Source: Cellvibrio sp. PSBB006 (lineage in GTDB: Bacteria; Pseudomonadota; Gammaproteobacteria; Pseudomonadales; Cellvibrionaceae). From it: a DNA stretch of 64,000 bases. The notes under the pieces are model-generated. The model saw only the letters and a program-made list of their open reading frames with translations, did not search any database and was not told where the DNA came from. Shown here piece by piece: positions 34,712 to 47,234 of the stretch. Positions within the stretch are counted from its first letter, which is position 1; each line of letters begins with the position of its first letter. The stretch lies in assembly GCF_002162135.1 (NCBI RefSeq), contig NZ_CP021382.1, forward strand, positions 1,488,001 to 1,552,000, written 5' to 3'. The translations under genes and the position numbers were made by a program.

Positions 34712-36382
34712 TTATTCCTGCTGATTTTTCACCAGATACTTTATTAAAACACCCATATTTTTAATATACGCACCCGTTGAAATGCCTGTTACAGGATCAT
34801 CAGTTTCATAAGGTGAAGTGTCCCACTGATCACCGACATTGGTATTCGAAAAATTACCTGCTGCAACGGTGGCGGGTGCACCACCACGATAAGAATTGGT
34901 GGTGTAATGCAGCTTAACAGGCCAGTAACCTTCCTGATTCAACTCCTTTCTCAAGCGCTCCGCATCTTCGCTGAGGCTTTTACCAAGGGAGGTTGGCAGC
35001 GCACGAGTGTTTAGATCCGATAGGTTGATATTGCCCAGCGTAAAGTAACGCGGAAGCTCCACCGCTGTTTTGCTTTTCAAGGGCGATCCTTTTGTTAACA
35101 CGTCGGGAGTTAGTGCTTTTGCCTCTTTAAAGAGCTGTCGCAATTGCTCAACGTCGACATGGCGGATTGATCGGTAATGGATTAATTCATTACCCGGTTC
35201 GTAGTCAACATAATATTCGCCATTGGTGACATTAGAGCCATGCCGGTGGGTATAGAGTGTTTTACCGGTACCGACTTCAACAAAGGTAGGGTGGGTCCGA
35301 CCACCAGTGACATTTTTACGCGGCAGGCGCACGGCATCAAGCCAGTCCAAGGCGTCCGGAATGCGCGCTAAAAATTTCGTTTCGCCGGTCATACGATAAA
35401 ATTTTAGCAATTGACGAACATTCTCGGCGGTTGTTGCTGGCGAAAGCGAACGTGGTTCATAACTGCGAGCGCCGGCGGGTTGTAGCTCCGTCGTGTATTG
35501 CAATGCCCAACCCGGCTGAGGCTGCCCCAACTGAGTAATCAGGAAGGCATTCATTGCGCGAATAACAGGTTCACGTACACGCTGCTCGCCCAATACCTGA
35601 TAGCACATCAGTAAGAAATCAATATTTTCCTGCGCGACATCATCATTAAATGTAATGAACGATGTGTAATCAGGCTGCCCGTTACGTGAATATTCATGGC
35701 GAAGCGGATAGCGCTGCGGCCAACCACCAATAGGGTATTGGCTGTCGAGCATAAAGCTGATTGCTTTATCAAGGGGCGGACGATAGGTAGGATCAAGTTT
35801 TTCGTTATATAGACGCAACAGGAATTTGGCCGCTTCCGCCGTTCCACCGTCATCAAAGGTAGCATTGCCGTAATAATGATGGAACTCCTCCAGACGCCAT
35901 GCATTTTTTCCGATCGTCTTATACCAATCGCGCAGTGATGCTTCACCGCCAAAATCGGCGACGTAATTCCAGCCCCCGGCCGGATGCTGAGCCCAGATGA
36001 TTGCACCGGCCACCTGCTCTGCTGCTGCGTAATAATACTCATCGCCGGTTGCATGATAAGCATCTAAAAAAACATGGCCCATGGTTGCCGTTCCAGGCGG
36101 CTGAATCCAGATCATGGTCTCACGCGCTTCCAGCTCTCCCCAGCGGCGTGAGAAATCCGGCAAATAGAACCATACATATCCTCCGCGGTGGCTGACCTTT
36201 TCCACCATAAAGCGTGTCGCACGCTTCATAGTGTCTTTCACTTCATCAAGTGATGGCTCTTCTGAGAGTTCAGCAGAGGTCGTCGCAGCAGGAAAAACCA
36301 CAGGTAGGATGCATATGCAGAGTGAGCATAATGCGCGAAATAAATAATTGGATATATTGAGGCGGTGCTTGATCACAAACAT
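34712..36382 (-). CDS. Secreted PL10 pectate lyase
   Basis: A 556-residue exported pectate lyase cleaving polygalacturonate by calcium-dependent beta-elimination. The start at 36382 is preferred; the open frame extends 14 codons to a GTG. A signal peptide (about 1-37, ending TTSA) is followed by a ~60-residue linker and an alpha-toroid catalytic domain with family landmarks NVWFYL-like GGYVWFYLPDFSRRWGE, HPAGGWNYVADFGG, YPIGGWPQRYPLR and FNDDVAQENIDFL. No carbohydrate-binding module is attached, unlike the PL11 enzyme. The gene lies beside the IS element, which is 34 bases beyond its stop and does not damage it. A 12-bp palindrome upstream may be its operator. Confidence 0.9.
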   Translation of the reverse strand: MFVIKHRLNISNYLFRALCSLCICILPVVFPAATTSAELSEEPSLDEVKDTMKRATRFMVEKVSHRGGYVWFYLPDFSRRWGELEARETMIWIQPPGTATMGHVFLDAYHATGDEYYYAAAEQVAGAIIWAQHPAGGWNYVADFGGEASLRDWYKTIGKNAWRLEEFHHYYGNATFDDGGTAEAAKFLLRLYNEKLDPTYRPPLDKAISFMLDSQYPIGGWPQRYPLRHEYSRNGQPDYTSFITFNDDVAQENIDFLLMCYQVLGEQRVREPVIRAMNAFLITQLGQPQPGWALQYTTELQPAGARSYEPRSLSPATTAENVRQLLKFYRMTGETKFLARIPDALDWLDAVRLPRKNVTGGRTHPTFVEVGTGKTLYTHRHGSNVTNGEYYVDYEPGNELIHYRSIRHVDVEQLRQLFKEAKALTPDVLTKGSPLKSKTAVELPRYFTLGNINLSDLNTRALPTSLGKSLSEDAERLRKELNQEGYWPVKLHYTTNSYRGGAPATVAAGNFSNTNVGDQWDTSPYETDDPVTGISTGAYIKNMGVLIKYLVKNQQE

Positions 36383-36430
36383 GTCAGTCTCTGTCGTTAT
36401 TGTAGATAGACCGATGACTCTCACCGATAA

Positions 36431-36442
36431 AACAATATTGTT
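36431..36442. promoter_or_regulatory. Palindromic operator candidate upstream of the pectate lyase
   Basis: Perfect 12-bp palindrome AACAATATTGTT, about 50 bases upstream of the lyase ATG (36382, minus strand), a position fitting control of its promoter. The cognate regulator is not in the window. Confidence 0.35.
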
Positions 36443-36554
36443 ATCTTTTGATGATAGCTGCTCATGTCAGATCCGCATCGACTCTTAACATTTTTTATCG
36501 CGTTTTTCAGGCGTGTAGGCCGGAATGCGCGGATATACACTATTATTTCCCCAT

Positions 36555-36584
36555 AAAAAAAGGCGACCGAAGTCGCCTTTTTTC
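36555..36584. terminator. Terminator of the suc operon (bidirectional shape)
   Basis: Stem AAGGCGAC / GTCGCCTT extended by A and T runs on both sides (loop CGAA at 36568-36571), so it works as a U-tract terminator on either strand. It follows the sucD stop codon by 13 bases. Confidence 0.92.
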
Positions 36585-36597
36585 TACCATCCGAAAA

Positions 36598-37470
36598 TTA
36601 CCAACCGGTAACTTCTTTCAGGGCTTTGCCGATATCGGCCAGACTTTTCACAGTCTTCACACCAGCATCTTCCAGCGCAGCAAACTTCTCAGCAGCTGTA
36701 CCTTTACCACCGGAGATAATTGCACCGGCGTGTCCCATACGCTTACCGGCAGGCGCAGTGACACCAGCGATATAAGAGACAACTGGCTTGGTTACATTCG
36801 CTTTGATAAATGCCGCCGCTTCTTCTTCCGCAGAACCACCGATTTCACCGATCATGACGATGGCTTCGGTTTGTGGGTCTGCCTGGAACAATTTCAGGAT
36901 GTCGATGAAGTTGGAACCCGGAATCGGATCACCACCAATACCTACACACGTGGACTGACCAAAACCGTAGTCAGTGGTTTGTTTAACGGCTTCGTACGTC
37001 AGCGTACCGGAGCGAGAAACAATACCGACTTTACCTGGCTTGTGAATGTGACCCGGCATAATACCGATCTTGCACTCACCCGGAGTGATCACACCAGGAC
37101 AGTTTGGTCCAATCAGACGCACACCCAACTCGTCGCATCTTACTTTTGCATCGAGCATATCCAGGGTCGGGATACCTTCAGTAATACACACAATCAGTTT
37201 GATGCCGCCGTTGGCTGCTTCAAGGATTGAATCCTTACAGAAAGGTGCCGGAACATAAATAACCGACGCTTCAGCGCCAGTGGCTTCTACGGCTTCTTTA
37301 ACGGTGTTGAATACTGGCAGACCGAGGTGAGTTTGGCCGCCTTTACCCGGCGTTACACCGCCGACCATCTTGGTGCCATAGGCGATCGCTTGTTCAGAGT
37401 GGAAAGTGCCCTGAGAACCGGTAAAACCCTGACAAATAACTTTGGTGTCTTTGTTAATTAAAACGCTCAT
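36598..37470 (-). CDS. sucD: Succinyl-CoA ligase, alpha subunit
   Basis: A 290-residue subunit that with SucC converts succinyl-CoA to succinate with substrate-level phosphorylation. The Rossmann CoA-binding domain occupies about 1-130 ([31 protein letters not shown]), and the phospho-accepting histidine lies in KRMGHAGAI (about 245). The ATG at 37470 gives the canonical [12 protein letters not shown]-terminus and has GGGGGA upstream; a longer frame to 37512 overlaps sucC and is not used. It is 19 bases from the sucC stop, so the pair is one transcript. Confidence 0.97.
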   Translation of the reverse strand: MSVLINKDTKVICQGFTGSQGTFHSEQAIAYGTKMVGGVTPGKGGQTHLGLPVFNTVKEAVEATGAEASVIYVPAPFCKDSILEAANGGIKLIVCITEGIPTLDMLDAKVRCDELGVRLIGPNCPGVITPGECKIGIMPGHIHKPGKVGIVSRSGTLTYEAVKQTTDYGFGQSTCVGIGGDPIPGSNFIDILKLFQADPQTEAIVMIGEIGGSAEEEAAAFIKANVTKPVVSYIAGVTAPAGKRMGHAGAIISGGKGTAAEKFAALEDAGVKTVKSLADIGKALKEVTGW

Positions 37471-37489
37471 GATTTTCCCCCTGGGCCCC

Positions 37490-38656
37490 TTATGCGTTAG
37501 CCGCTGCAGCAACCACTTTCTGGGCAGCGCCAGTCAGGTCGGTGTCAGCAATGATATTCAAGCCGCTGTCAGTCAGCACTTTTGCACCCAGTTCAGCGTT
37601 ATTGCCTTGCAAGCGAACAACAACCGGTACTTTTACGCCAACTTCTTTCACAGCGCCGATAACGCCTTCAGCGATCATGTCGCAACGCACAATACCACCA
37701 AAGATATTGATGAATACGGCTTTAACATTGTCGTCTGACAAAATAATTTTGAATGCTTCAACCACACGTTCTTTTGTTGCACCACCGCCCACGTCAAGGA
37801 AGTTAGCGGGTTGACCGCCGTGCAACTTAACGATATCCATGGTACCCATTGCCAGACCGGCGCCGTTAACCATGCAGCCGATGTTGCCGTCGAGCGCTAC
37901 GTAGTTAAGTTCCCAGGAAGCAGCGTGCGCTTCACGCGCATCTTCCTGTGAAGGATCTTGCATTTCTTTTAATTCGGGATGACGGTACAGAGCATTACCA
38001 TCGATGACCAATTTGGCATCCAGGCAGTGCAAGTTACCTTCTGGTGTAATAACCAGTGGGTTAACTTCCAGCAGTGCCAGATCTTTTTCTTTAAACAGTT
38101 TGGCCAAACCGAGGAAAATATTAACGAACTGACTGACTTGTTTGCCTTCCAGACCCAACTTGAACGCCAGCTCGCGCCCCTGGAACGGTTGCGCACCCAC
38201 TAAAGGATCAATAGTCGCTTTGAGAATTTTTTCCGGGGTTTCGTGTGCAACTTTCTCGATCTCTACACCACCTTCGGTGGAAGCCATGAACACGATACGA
38301 CGGCTTGAACGATCAACCACAGCGCCCAGATACAACTCTTTAGCGATGTCAGTGCAGGTTTCCACCAGAATGCGGCTAACCGGTTGGCCTTTCTCATCAG
38401 TTTGGTAAGTCACCAGGTTTTTGCCTAACCACTTTTCGGCAAAGGCTTTGATTTCATCTTTGCTTTTAACGAGCTTTACACCGCCCGCTTTACCGCGACC
38501 ACCGGCGTGAACCTGAGCCTTAACAACAAACATATCACCACCGATCTTGTCGGCGGCTTCTACCGCTTCAGCAACAGTCGCTGCGGCGATGCCTTTGGAT
38601 ACAGGCAAACCATATTGGGCAAAAAGTTGTTTACCCTGATACTCGTGCAAATTCAT
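37490..38656 (-). CDS. sucC: Succinyl-CoA ligase, beta subunit
   Basis: A 388-residue subunit with an N-terminal ATP-grasp domain (about 1-240, [22 protein letters not shown] start; [15 protein letters not shown] nucleotide loop at about 46-60) and a C-terminal CoA-ligase domain ([18 protein letters not shown], then [12 protein letters not shown]). Length is identical to E. coli SucC. It is first of the sucCD pair, 193 bases downstream of lpd on the same strand; the gap may hold a separate promoter. Confidence 0.97.
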   Translation of the reverse strand: MNLHEYQGKQLFAQYGLPVSKGIAAATVAEAVEAADKIGGDMFVVKAQVHAGGRGKAGGVKLVKSKDEIKAFAEKWLGKNLVTYQTDEKGQPVSRILVETCTDIAKELYLGAVVDRSSRRIVFMASTEGGVEIEKVAHETPEKILKATIDPLVGAQPFQGRELAFKLGLEGKQVSQFVNIFLGLAKLFKEKDLALLEVNPLVITPEGNLHCLDAKLVIDGNALYRHPELKEMQDPSQEDAREAHAASWELNYVALDGNIGCMVNGAGLAMGTMDIVKLHGGQPANFLDVGGGATKERVVEAFKIILSDDNVKAVFINIFGGIVRCDMIAEGVIGAVKEVGVKVPVVVRLQGNNAELGAKVLTDSGLNIIADTDLTGAAQKVVAAAANA

Positions 38657-38848
38657 GGTGTTATTCCATTTTGACGAATGGTTGAGCTTGATGAGTATTC
38701 ATAACAAGCCAACGGAAGTTATCGATGACGACGCAGTCTTGTGAACAGCGCCGCCCCCTGGGGTGAGTTATTAACTCAAGCGTAAGACTCTGCGGTCTTC
38801 TTCATCTTCATCGAAACCGAACTGCAACAATATGTTGCGGGTCGATTA

Positions 38849-40340
<1,492 letters not shown>

Positions 40341-40378
40341 CAAGTAAGACGGGGCATCAGTTAACCGAAATGGATAAC

Positions 40379-41599
40379 CTAGATTTCCAACAGAATGCGC
40401 GCCGGATCTTCAAGCAGATCTTTGATCGCTACCAGGAATTGCACCGCTTCTTTACCGTCCAGCAGACGGTGATCGTAGGACAGCGCCAGGTACATCATCG
40501 GCAGAATTTTTACTTCGCCGTTAACGGCCATCGGGCGCTCCTGAATCTTGTGCATTCCGAGAATGGCAGACTGCGGCAGATTCAGAATGGGAGTAGACAG
40601 CAGCGAACCAAACACACCGCCGTTGGTGATGGTGAAAGTACCGCCAGACATTTCTTCAATGCCCAATTTGCCGTCGCGGGCACGCAGACCAAAATCACGA
40701 ATGGTATTTTCAATCGTTGCCAGGCTCATATTTTCTGCGTTGCGCAATACGGGAACCACCAGACCTTTGTCGGTAGAAACAGCCACACCGATGTCCTGAT
40801 AACCGTGATAAACGATGTCGTTGTTATCAATTGACGCATTGACCGCCGGGAAACGGCGCAGTGCTTCCGCAGCCGCTTTCACAAAGAAACTCATAAAACC
40901 CAGACGGGTGCCGTTATGGGCTTTTTCAAATTGATCTTTGTATTTGGCGCGCAGCTCCATGATCGGACCCATGTTCACCTCATTGAAGGTGGTTAACATG
41001 GCCGTGGTGCTGGATGCTTCCAACAGACGCTCAGCAATACGCTTACGCAGGCGAGTCATCGGCACACGTTTTTCAACGCGATCACCCACAGCATCCATCG
41101 CCGGTACTGGCGCAGCTGCGGTCGAGGAAGTTTTTGCAGCCGGCGCACTCGCCGGAGCGGACTTCAAATGATTGGCGACGTCTTCTTTGGTAACACGTCC
41201 ATCTTTGCCCGTGCCGGATACTTCAGCGGCATTGATGTTATTTTCGCTTGCCATCTTGCGTGCCGCAGGATTGACCAACTTGTCACCGCCGGCGGCCGGC
41301 TTGGCTTCCGCAGCCGGTGCTTCCGCTTTGGCTTCTTTATTTTCAGCCGGGGCGGCCGCAGCGCCTTCCACAAACTTGGCAATCACTTCATTGCTAAGAA
41401 CTGTGTCGCCCTCACCTTTTATGATTTCACTGAGGCTGCCATCAGCCGGCGCCACAACTTCCAACACGACTTTATCGGTTTCGATATCAACGATCAGCTC
41501 ATCGCGTGATACGGCTTCACCCGGCTTCTTGTGCCAGGTCGCAATAGTCCCATCCTGCACGGATTCAGGGAAAGTCGGGGCTTTAATTTCAATACTCAT
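40379..41599 (-). CDS. sucB: 2-Oxoglutarate dehydrogenase E2 (dihydrolipoyl succinyltransferase)
   Basis: A 406-residue core subunit transferring succinyl groups from lipoate to CoA. One lipoyl domain (about 1-76, modified Lys in ETDKVVLEV near 43), an Ala/Pro-rich flexible linker (about 78-105), the E1/E3-binding domain ([25 protein letters not shown], about 110-135, start of a small helical fold), a second Ala/Pro linker, and the catalytic domain (about 175-406) with the active-site SYDHRLLDG (His near 377). It lies 51 bases downstream of sucA in the same operon. Confidence 0.97.
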   Translation of the reverse strand: MSIEIKAPTFPESVQDGTIATWHKKPGEAVSRDELIVDIETDKVVLEVVAPADGSLSEIIKGEGDTVLSNEVIAKFVEGAAAAPAENKEAKAEAPAAEAKPAAGGDKLVNPAARKMASENNINAAEVSGTGKDGRVTKEDVANHLKSAPASAPAAKTSSTAAAPVPAMDAVGDRVEKRVPMTRLRKRIAERLLEASSTTAMLTTFNEVNMGPIMELRAKYKDQFEKAHNGTRLGFMSFFVKAAAEALRRFPAVNASIDNNDIVYHGYQDIGVAVSTDKGLVVPVLRNAENMSLATIENTIRDFGLRARDGKLGIEEMSGGTFTITNGGVFGSLLSTPILNLPQSAILGMHKIQERPMAVNGEVKILPMMYLALSYDHRLLDGKEAVQFLVAIKDLLEDPARILLEI

Positions 41600-41650
41600 T
41601 GCTCTTCCTTTATCTCTCGCTGTGATTCGGTAAACATCTCATACTGAATA

Positions 41651-44482
41651 CTAGACATTCAGTGCTTCGTTGATGAAACGTGTTTGTTCTTCAAGGTGAG
41701 CAGACATATAGCCGCCCGCTGGTGCTGCCGATGCATCGCGACCAATGTAATCCAGATACAGATCTGGATTGTGATCGTGCACCACACGACGCATGTGATG
41801 CTGGCTGCTGTACCAGGCGCCCTGATTCATCGGCTCTTCCTGACACCAACGGATATCCTGCAAATTGGCATAAGGCGCCAGTGCGGCACGCAGCTCTTGT
41901 TCGGGGAATGGATAAAGTTGTTCAAGACGAATCAGCGCAACGTTATCCTGATTACGGGCAATACGTTCTTCCAAGAGATTGTAGTAAACCTTGCCACTAC
42001 ACAGGATGGCGCGCTTCACTTTAGCCGGATCGACACTGTCATCGGCAATTACGTTCTGGAATTGACCATTGGCCAGCTCTTCCAACGTGGAGGTTGCCAA
42101 CTTGTGACGCAGCAGCGACTTGGGGCTCATTACCACCAAGGGACGGCGCATCGGACGAACAGCCTGACGACGCAGCATGTGGAAAACTTGCGCCGGCGTT
42201 GTAGGCACACAGACCTGAATATTGTGTTCGGCACACAACTGCATGAAACGCTCAAGGCGTGCAGAAGAGTGCTCTGGCCCCTGACCTTCATATCCGTGCG
42301 GCAACAACATTGTCAGGCCGCACAGACGGCCCCACTTGTGTTCGCCACTGGTAATAAATTGGTCAATCACGACTTGCGCACCGTTAGCAAAATCGCCAAA
42401 TTGCGCTTCCCAAATAACTAATCCGCCAGGCGCCGTGGTGGCATAACCATATTCAAATGCTAATACAGCTTCTTCTGACAGATAAGAATCATAGAGTTCG
42501 AAATCCGGCTGTCCCTCTTTCATATGCGACAGAGGTACGTAGCTGGAGCCGTCTTTTTGGCTATGAACTACCGCATGTCGATGAGAGAAGGTACCGCGTC
42601 CCACATCCTGACCGGTCATACGAACAAAGTAACCTTGCTCCACCAGAGTGGCATAGGCCAATGTCTCCGCCATACCCCAGTTAAGCGGCAGAGCACCACC
42701 CGCCATCTTGCGGCGGTCTTCGTAGATTTTTTCAACTTGCTTTTGCATGACGATGCCATCGGGCACCTCACACATTTTATTGGCAATCGCTTGTAAGGCT
42801 TTTAGCTCAACACCGGTATCGCTGGGTGCGGTCCAATCATGACCGATGTAGGCGGACCAGTCGACAAAGAGTGAACGATCCGGCTCACTCACCAGACCAC
42901 TGGCTACGTGCTCACCGCGATCCAGTGCTGCACGATAGTTGTTGGTCATCTCGTCAGCCGTTGCCTGATCCAGCAGACCAGCACTGATCAACTTATCGGC
43001 GTACAAGGTACGCGTAGTTTTATGGCTGCGAATCACCTTGTACATCAAGGGTTGAGTCGCTGACGGTTCATCAGTCTCGTTGTGACCACGACGGCGGTAA
43101 CATACCAGATCGATAACCACATCTTTCTTAAACTCGTAGCGGTAATCCATGGCCAATTGCGCCACAAACAGGACCGCATCAGGATCATCACCGTTCACGT
43201 GGAGGATGGGGCATTCAATCATCTTGGCCACATCGGTGCAGTACTCGGTGGAACGGGCATCTTCACGTTTGCTGGTGGTGAAACCGACCTGATTGTTGAT
43301 CACGAGGTGCAGTGTTCCGCCGGTGCCATACGCACGGGTCTGTGACATCTGGAAGGTTTCCATCACTACACCCTGGCCAGCAAATGCTGCATCACCATGG
43401 ACGACGATAGGCACAACCTTGCCACCCACTTTATCTTTGCGGCGATCCTGGCGTGCACGCACAGAACCTTCTACCACCGGAGATACAATTTCCAGATGCG
43501 ACGGGTTAAATGCCATTGCCATGTGCAATTCGCCACCCGGCGTCATCACGTTGGACGAGAAGCCCTGGTGATATTTCACATCCCCGGACGTATCAACCAG
43601 ACGACGGCCATCAAACTCGGCAAACAAATCCGCCGGGCTTTTACCGAACACGTTAACCAGCGTATTCAAGCGACCGCGGTGGGCCATGCCCAGGACAATT
43701 TCTTTCGCACCGTAGGTACCAGCGCGTTTCACCAAGGCATCAACAAGGGGGATAAAACTCTCACCACCTTCCAGACCGAAGCGTTTGGTACCCGGGTATT
43801 TACTGTCCAGGTGACGCTCAAGGCCTTCGGCTGCGGTCAAACGCTCCAGTACCGCCAGACGCTGCTCTTTGCTGAATTCCGGGTTGGAACGCACACTCTC
43901 CAGACGCTGCTGCAACCATTGCTTTTCCGCCAGATTGGTGATGTGCATGATTTCCGGGCCGACATGACCACAGTAGGTTTTTTCCAACGCAGCGATGATG
44001 TCACGCAGAGGGGCTTCTTCTTTACCGATATACAGGTTACCGGTCTGAAAAACCGTATCGAGGTCAGCATTGGTCAGGCCATGAAAACCAAGGTCAAGGT
44101 CCGGTACCTGCTCACGCTCCATCAAACCTAGTGGATCGAGCTGGGCTTTTTGATGCCCACGGAAACGATAGGAGCTGATAAGTTGCAGAACCTTTACCTG
44201 CTTGCGCTCGTGCTCAATGCTGACTGAGCCCGCCGCTGCAGGAGCAGTCACGGTACGCACGCGGCTCTTGCCTAGCTGCTCAAACTGAGCACGAATCACC
44301 GAGTGCGGGGTATCCTGGGTTACAACGCCGTTGACGCGCGGCAATTGTTCGAAGTAGTTGCGCCATTCTTCGGGAACGGCATTCGCGTCGTGTAAATACT
44401 TGTCGTAGAGCTCTTCGACGTAAGCAGCGTTCCCACCGGAGATGTGCGACGTGCTCCAAAATTGCTCCATGATGCTGTCTTG
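41651..44482 (-). CDS. sucA: 2-Oxoglutarate dehydrogenase E1
   Basis: A 943-residue thiamine-diphosphate enzyme decarboxylating 2-oxoglutarate. The start at 44482 gives MQDSIMEQFW, aligning with the E. coli N-terminus; 12 further codons upstream in frame are not needed. The N-terminal SGGNAAYVEELYDKYLHDANAV helix region docks E2. The active-site loop GMAHRGRLN (about 260), the ThDP/Mg motif GDAAF...NNQVGFTTS (about 370-410) and the C-terminal PHGYEGQGPEHSSAR are intact. It heads sucAB-lpd, separated from sdhB by a terminator-like hairpin, so it likely has its own promoter in 44483-44727. Confidence 0.97.
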   Translation of the reverse strand, partial: QDSIMEQFWSTSHISGGNAAYVEELYDKYLHDANAVPEEWRNYFEQLPRVNGVVTQDTPHSVIRAQFEQLGKSRVRTVTAPAAAGSVSIEHERKQVKVLQLISSYRFRGHQKAQLDPLGLMEREQVPDLDLGFHGLTNADLDTVFQTGNLYIGKEEAPLRDIIAALEKTYCGHVGPEIMHITNLAEKQWLQQRLESVRSNPEFSKEQRLAVLERLTAAEGLERHLDSKYPGTKRFGLEGGESFIPLVDALVKRAGTYGAKEIVLGMAHRGRLNTLVNVFGKSPADLFAEFDGRRLVDTSGDVKYHQGFSSNVMTPGGELHMAMAFNPSHLEIVSPVVEGSVRARQDRRKDKVGGKVVPIVVHGDAAFAGQGVVMETFQMSQTRAYGTGGTLHLVINNQVGFTTSKREDARSTEYCTDVAKMIECPILHVNGDDPDAVLFVAQLAMDYRYEFKKDVVIDLVCYRRRGHNETDEPSATQPLMYKVIRSHKTTRTLYADKLISAGLLDQATADEMTNNYRAALDRGEHVASGLVSEPDRSLFVDWSAYIGHDWTAPSDTGVELKALQAIANKMCEVPDGIVMQKQVEKIYEDRRKMAGGALPLNWGMAETLAYATLVEQGYFVRMTGQDVGRGTFSHRHAVVHSQKDGSSYVPLSHMKEGQPDFELYDSYLSEEAVLAFEYGYATTAPGGLVIWEAQFGDFANGAQVVIDQFITSGEHKWGRLCGLTMLLPHGYEGQGPEHSSARLERFMQLCAEHNIQVCVPTTPAQVFHMLRRQAVRPMRRPLVVMSPKSLLRHKLATSTLEELANGQFQNVIADDSVDPAKVKRAILCSGKVYYNLLEERIARNQDNVALIRLEQLYPFPEQELRAALAPYANLQDIRWCQEEPMNQGAWYSSQHHMRRVVHDHNPDLYLDYIGRDASAAPAGGYMSAHLEEQTRFINEALNV

Positions 44483-44727
44483 CATTCCACCCACCTTAAT
44501 CATGGGGACCGCCAGCATAACCTGCGAAGGACGCTGACCTGGGCTCTGCCCACTACCCCTGCTATCAACTAGCTGTTAGCTACAATAACGCCCTCAACTT
44601 GTGGTCGAAGGCGCCGCTTTTAAGCCGCTGTGTTCATAATTACAGCGAACAGTGTTAATACCTTGCGCTGATGTTCTGGGCTATCAAGCGCAAGGCATCA
44701 AAGATTTACCGCCTGCAAATACACAAA

Positions 44728-44748
44728 AGCGCCACCTTAGGTAGCGCT
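44728..44748 (-). terminator. Terminator-like hairpin overlapping the sdhB stop codon
   Basis: On the minus strand AGCGCTACC-TAA-GGTGGCGCT forms a 9-bp stem with one wobble pair, then TTTTGTGT. The UAA stop codon of sdhB is the three-base loop (44737-44739), so termination and translation end coincide. Confidence 0.65.
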
Positions 44749-45441
44749 CTGTAACAGCATGTTGCGGATATGGCCAATGGCCCGTGTCGGGTTCAACCCT
44801 TTGGGACAAACCGCCACACAGTTCTGGATACCGTGGCAGCGGAATACGCTGAAGGGATCGTCCAGATTAGACAAACGTTTTTCAGTGGCGAGGTCGCGGC
44901 TATCCGCCAGGAAACGATACGCCTGCAACAAACCGGCAGGTCCGATGAACTTGTCCGGATTCCACCAAAAAGATGGGCAACTGGTTGAACAACAGGCACA
45001 GAGTATACACTCATACAAGCCATCCAGCTTCTCACGATCTTCCGGAGATTGTAACCGTTCGATCGCTGGCGCTGGCGTGTCGTTCTGCAAATAAGGTTCA
45101 ATTTTCTTGTACTGGTCGTAGAATTGGGTCATATCGACTACGAGGTCACGGATTACCGGTAAACCTGGCAGCGGGCGCAGCACCAATTTGTTGTTCTTGA
45201 CACATTCGGATATAGGCTTGATACAAGCCAAACCATTCTTGCCGTTGATGTTCATGCCATCAGAACCACAAACACCTTCGCGGCATGAGCGACGGTAAGC
45301 CAGGCTTTCATCCTGGGCTTTTAATAATTCCAGCACATCCAGCACCATAAGATCTTTACCCTGAGTATCGATCTCATAGGTTTTCATGTACGGCTCTTTA
45401 TCGGCGTCAGGATTGTAGCGGTAGACTTCAACTTTCAACAT
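44737..45441 (-). CDS. sdhB: Succinate dehydrogenase iron-sulfur subunit
   Basis: A 234-residue subunit carrying the 2Fe-2S, 4Fe-4S and 3Fe-4S clusters that move electrons from FAD to quinone. The ferredoxin domain has CREGVCGSDGMNINGKNGLAC (about 55-75), and the C-terminal domain has CILCACCSTSCPSFWW (about 145-160) and CHGIQNCVAVCPKGLNP (about 203-219). GGGGAG precedes the start. Last gene of sdhCDAB, 16 bases from sdhA. Its stop codon sits inside the terminator loop. Confidence 0.97.
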   Translation of the reverse strand: MLKVEVYRYNPDADKEPYMKTYEIDTQGKDLMVLDVLELLKAQDESLAYRRSCREGVCGSDGMNINGKNGLACIKPISECVKNNKLVLRPLPGLPVIRDLVVDMTQFYDQYKKIEPYLQNDTPAPAIERLQSPEDREKLDGLYECILCACCSTSCPSFWWNPDKFIGPAGLLQAYRFLADSRDLATEKRLSNLDDPFSVFRCHGIQNCVAVCPKGLNPTRAIGHIRNMLLQSAT

Positions 45442-45457
45442 TTATCTGTCTCCCCGA

Positions 45458-47230
45458 TTAATAAGTACGAACTTTAGGTTCAAACGCTTCCATAGTGCGC
45501 GGTGCAAAATTCACCGCACGCTTGGCGACACGTTTGTCAGCCGGGAAATAAATGGAATGGCATAACCAGTTCTGGTCATCGCGATCCTGGAAATCTTCTC
45601 GGGCGTGAGCACCGCGAGACTCCTTGCGCTCTTCCGCCGCAATGGCGGTCGCTTCGGCCACTTCCAACAGATTTTGCAACTCAAGTGCTTCGATACGGGC
45701 AGTATTGAACGCGCTGCTCTTATCGGTGATGCATACATTTTCAACACGCGGACGCAGCTCTGCCAACTGCTGAATACCCTTCTGCATGTATTCACCTTTA
45801 CGGAATACACCGAAGTAATTCTGCATGATGGTTTGCAATTCCTTGCGCAGCACAGCAGCGCTTTCGCCGCTGGTTGAGGTGTTAATTTTGTTCAGGCGAG
45901 CCATGGAAGCTTCGATATCGGCCTGGGTGGCATCACGTTGCTCAATACCTTCACGCAATGCTTTTTCGATATACAAACCTGCCGCACGACCAAATACCAC
46001 CAGATCCAGCAGCGAGTTTCCGCCGAGGCGATTGGCACCATGCACGGATACACACGCCACTTCTCCGCAAGCGTAGAGGCCATCGATGACAGCATCTTTA
46101 CCATTTGCATCAACAGTCAACGCCTGGCCATTCACATTGGTTGGTACACCGCCCATCATATAATGGCACGTGGGTACAACCGGAATGGGAGCATAAACCG
46201 GGTCAACGTGCGCAAAGGTACGTGACAATTCACAGATACCGGGTAGCTTGCTCTCAAGCACTTCTTCACCCAGGTGATCGAGCTTAAGCAGCACGTGATC
46301 ACCGTTCGGGCCGCAACCACGTCCTTCCAGGATTTCCTGAACCATGGAGCGAGCCACAACATCACGACCGGCAAGGTCTTTGGCATTGGGGGCATAACGC
46401 TCCATAAAGCGTTCGCCATCTTTATTGATCAGGTAGCCACCTTCACCGCGACACCCTTCCGTAACCAGAACACCCGCGCCGGCAATACCAGTCGGGTGGA
46501 ACTGCCACATCTCGATATCCTGCACCGGGAAACCGGCACGCAACACCATACCAATACCATCGCCCGTGTTGATGTGAGCGTTGGTGGTAGAGGAATAAAT
46601 ACGGCCGGCACCGCCAGTCGCCAGGACGGTTGCCTTGGCTTTAACGTAGACTGTTTCGCCATCTTCGATGTTAATAGCAATCACACCGACAACGGCGCCG
46701 TCCTGATTCTTCACCAGGTCAACGGCGAACCATTCGTTCAAAAAGACCGTTTTATTCTTAAGGTTTCCCTGATAAAGGGTGTGCAGAAGCGCGTGACCGG
46801 TACGGTCTGCTGCCGCACAGGTACGGGCCGCCTGGCCGCCTTTGCCAAAATCCTTTGATTGACCGCCAAAGGGACGCTGATAAATGCGGCCATTTTCAGT
46901 ACGGGAGAAAGGTAAACCCATGTGCTCCAATTCAAAGACCGCTTCCGGCCCGACAGAACACATATATTCGATAGCATCCTGGTCGCCGATGTAATCAGAC
47001 CCCTTGATGGTGTCATACATGTGCCAGCGCCAGTCATCATTCGGGTCAGCACTCGCGATAGCGCAGGTAATCCCGCCTTGAGCAGATACAGTGTGCGAGC
47101 GGGTTGGAAATACTTTGGTAATTACCGCCGTTTTGTAACCGGATTGTGCCAATTGCAGTGCAGCACGCATGCCTGCGCCGCCGCCGCCAATCACAATACC
47201 GTCAAATGAAATTGTTCGCATGTTAGCCAT
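45458..47230 (-). CDS. sdhA: Succinate dehydrogenase flavoprotein subunit
   Basis: A 590-residue catalytic subunit with covalently bound FAD that oxidises succinate to fumarate. FAD-binding [17 protein letters not shown] (about 14-30), the flavinylation histidine in [10 protein letters not shown] (about 45), the substrate residues in [23 protein letters not shown] (about 242-264; written region continuous) and the conserved [12 protein letters not shown] (about 354) are all present. The start at 47230 (MANMRT) is preferred over an extension to 47257 that would overlap sdhD. Confidence 0.97.
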   Translation of the reverse strand: MANMRTISFDGIVIGGGGAGMRAALQLAQSGYKTAVITKVFPTRSHTVSAQGGITCAIASADPNDDWRWHMYDTIKGSDYIGDQDAIEYMCSVGPEAVFELEHMGLPFSRTENGRIYQRPFGGQSKDFGKGGQAARTCAAADRTGHALLHTLYQGNLKNKTVFLNEWFAVDLVKNQDGAVVGVIAINIEDGETVYVKAKATVLATGGAGRIYSSTTNAHINTGDGIGMVLRAGFPVQDIEMWQFHPTGIAGAGVLVTEGCRGEGGYLINKDGERFMERYAPNAKDLAGRDVVARSMVQEILEGRGCGPNGDHVLLKLDHLGEEVLESKLPGICELSRTFAHVDPVYAPIPVVPTCHYMMGGVPTNVNGQALTVDANGKDAVIDGLYACGEVACVSVHGANRLGGNSLLDLVVFGRAAGLYIEKALREGIEQRDATQADIEASMARLNKINTSTSGESAAVLRKELQTIMQNYFGVFRKGEYMQKGIQQLAELRPRVENVCITDKSSAFNTARIEALELQNLLEVAEATAIAAEERKESRGAHAREDFQDRDDQNWLCHSIYFPADKRVAKRAVNFAPRTMEAFEPKVRTY

Positions 47231-47234
47231 CAGC

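Noticed and set aside
38657..38848. Terminator between lpd and sucC
   Set aside because: sucC lies upstream of nothing but this gap on the minus strand order lpd then sucC; the small AAGAC/GTCTT hairpin near 38785 is too short and lacks a T-run.
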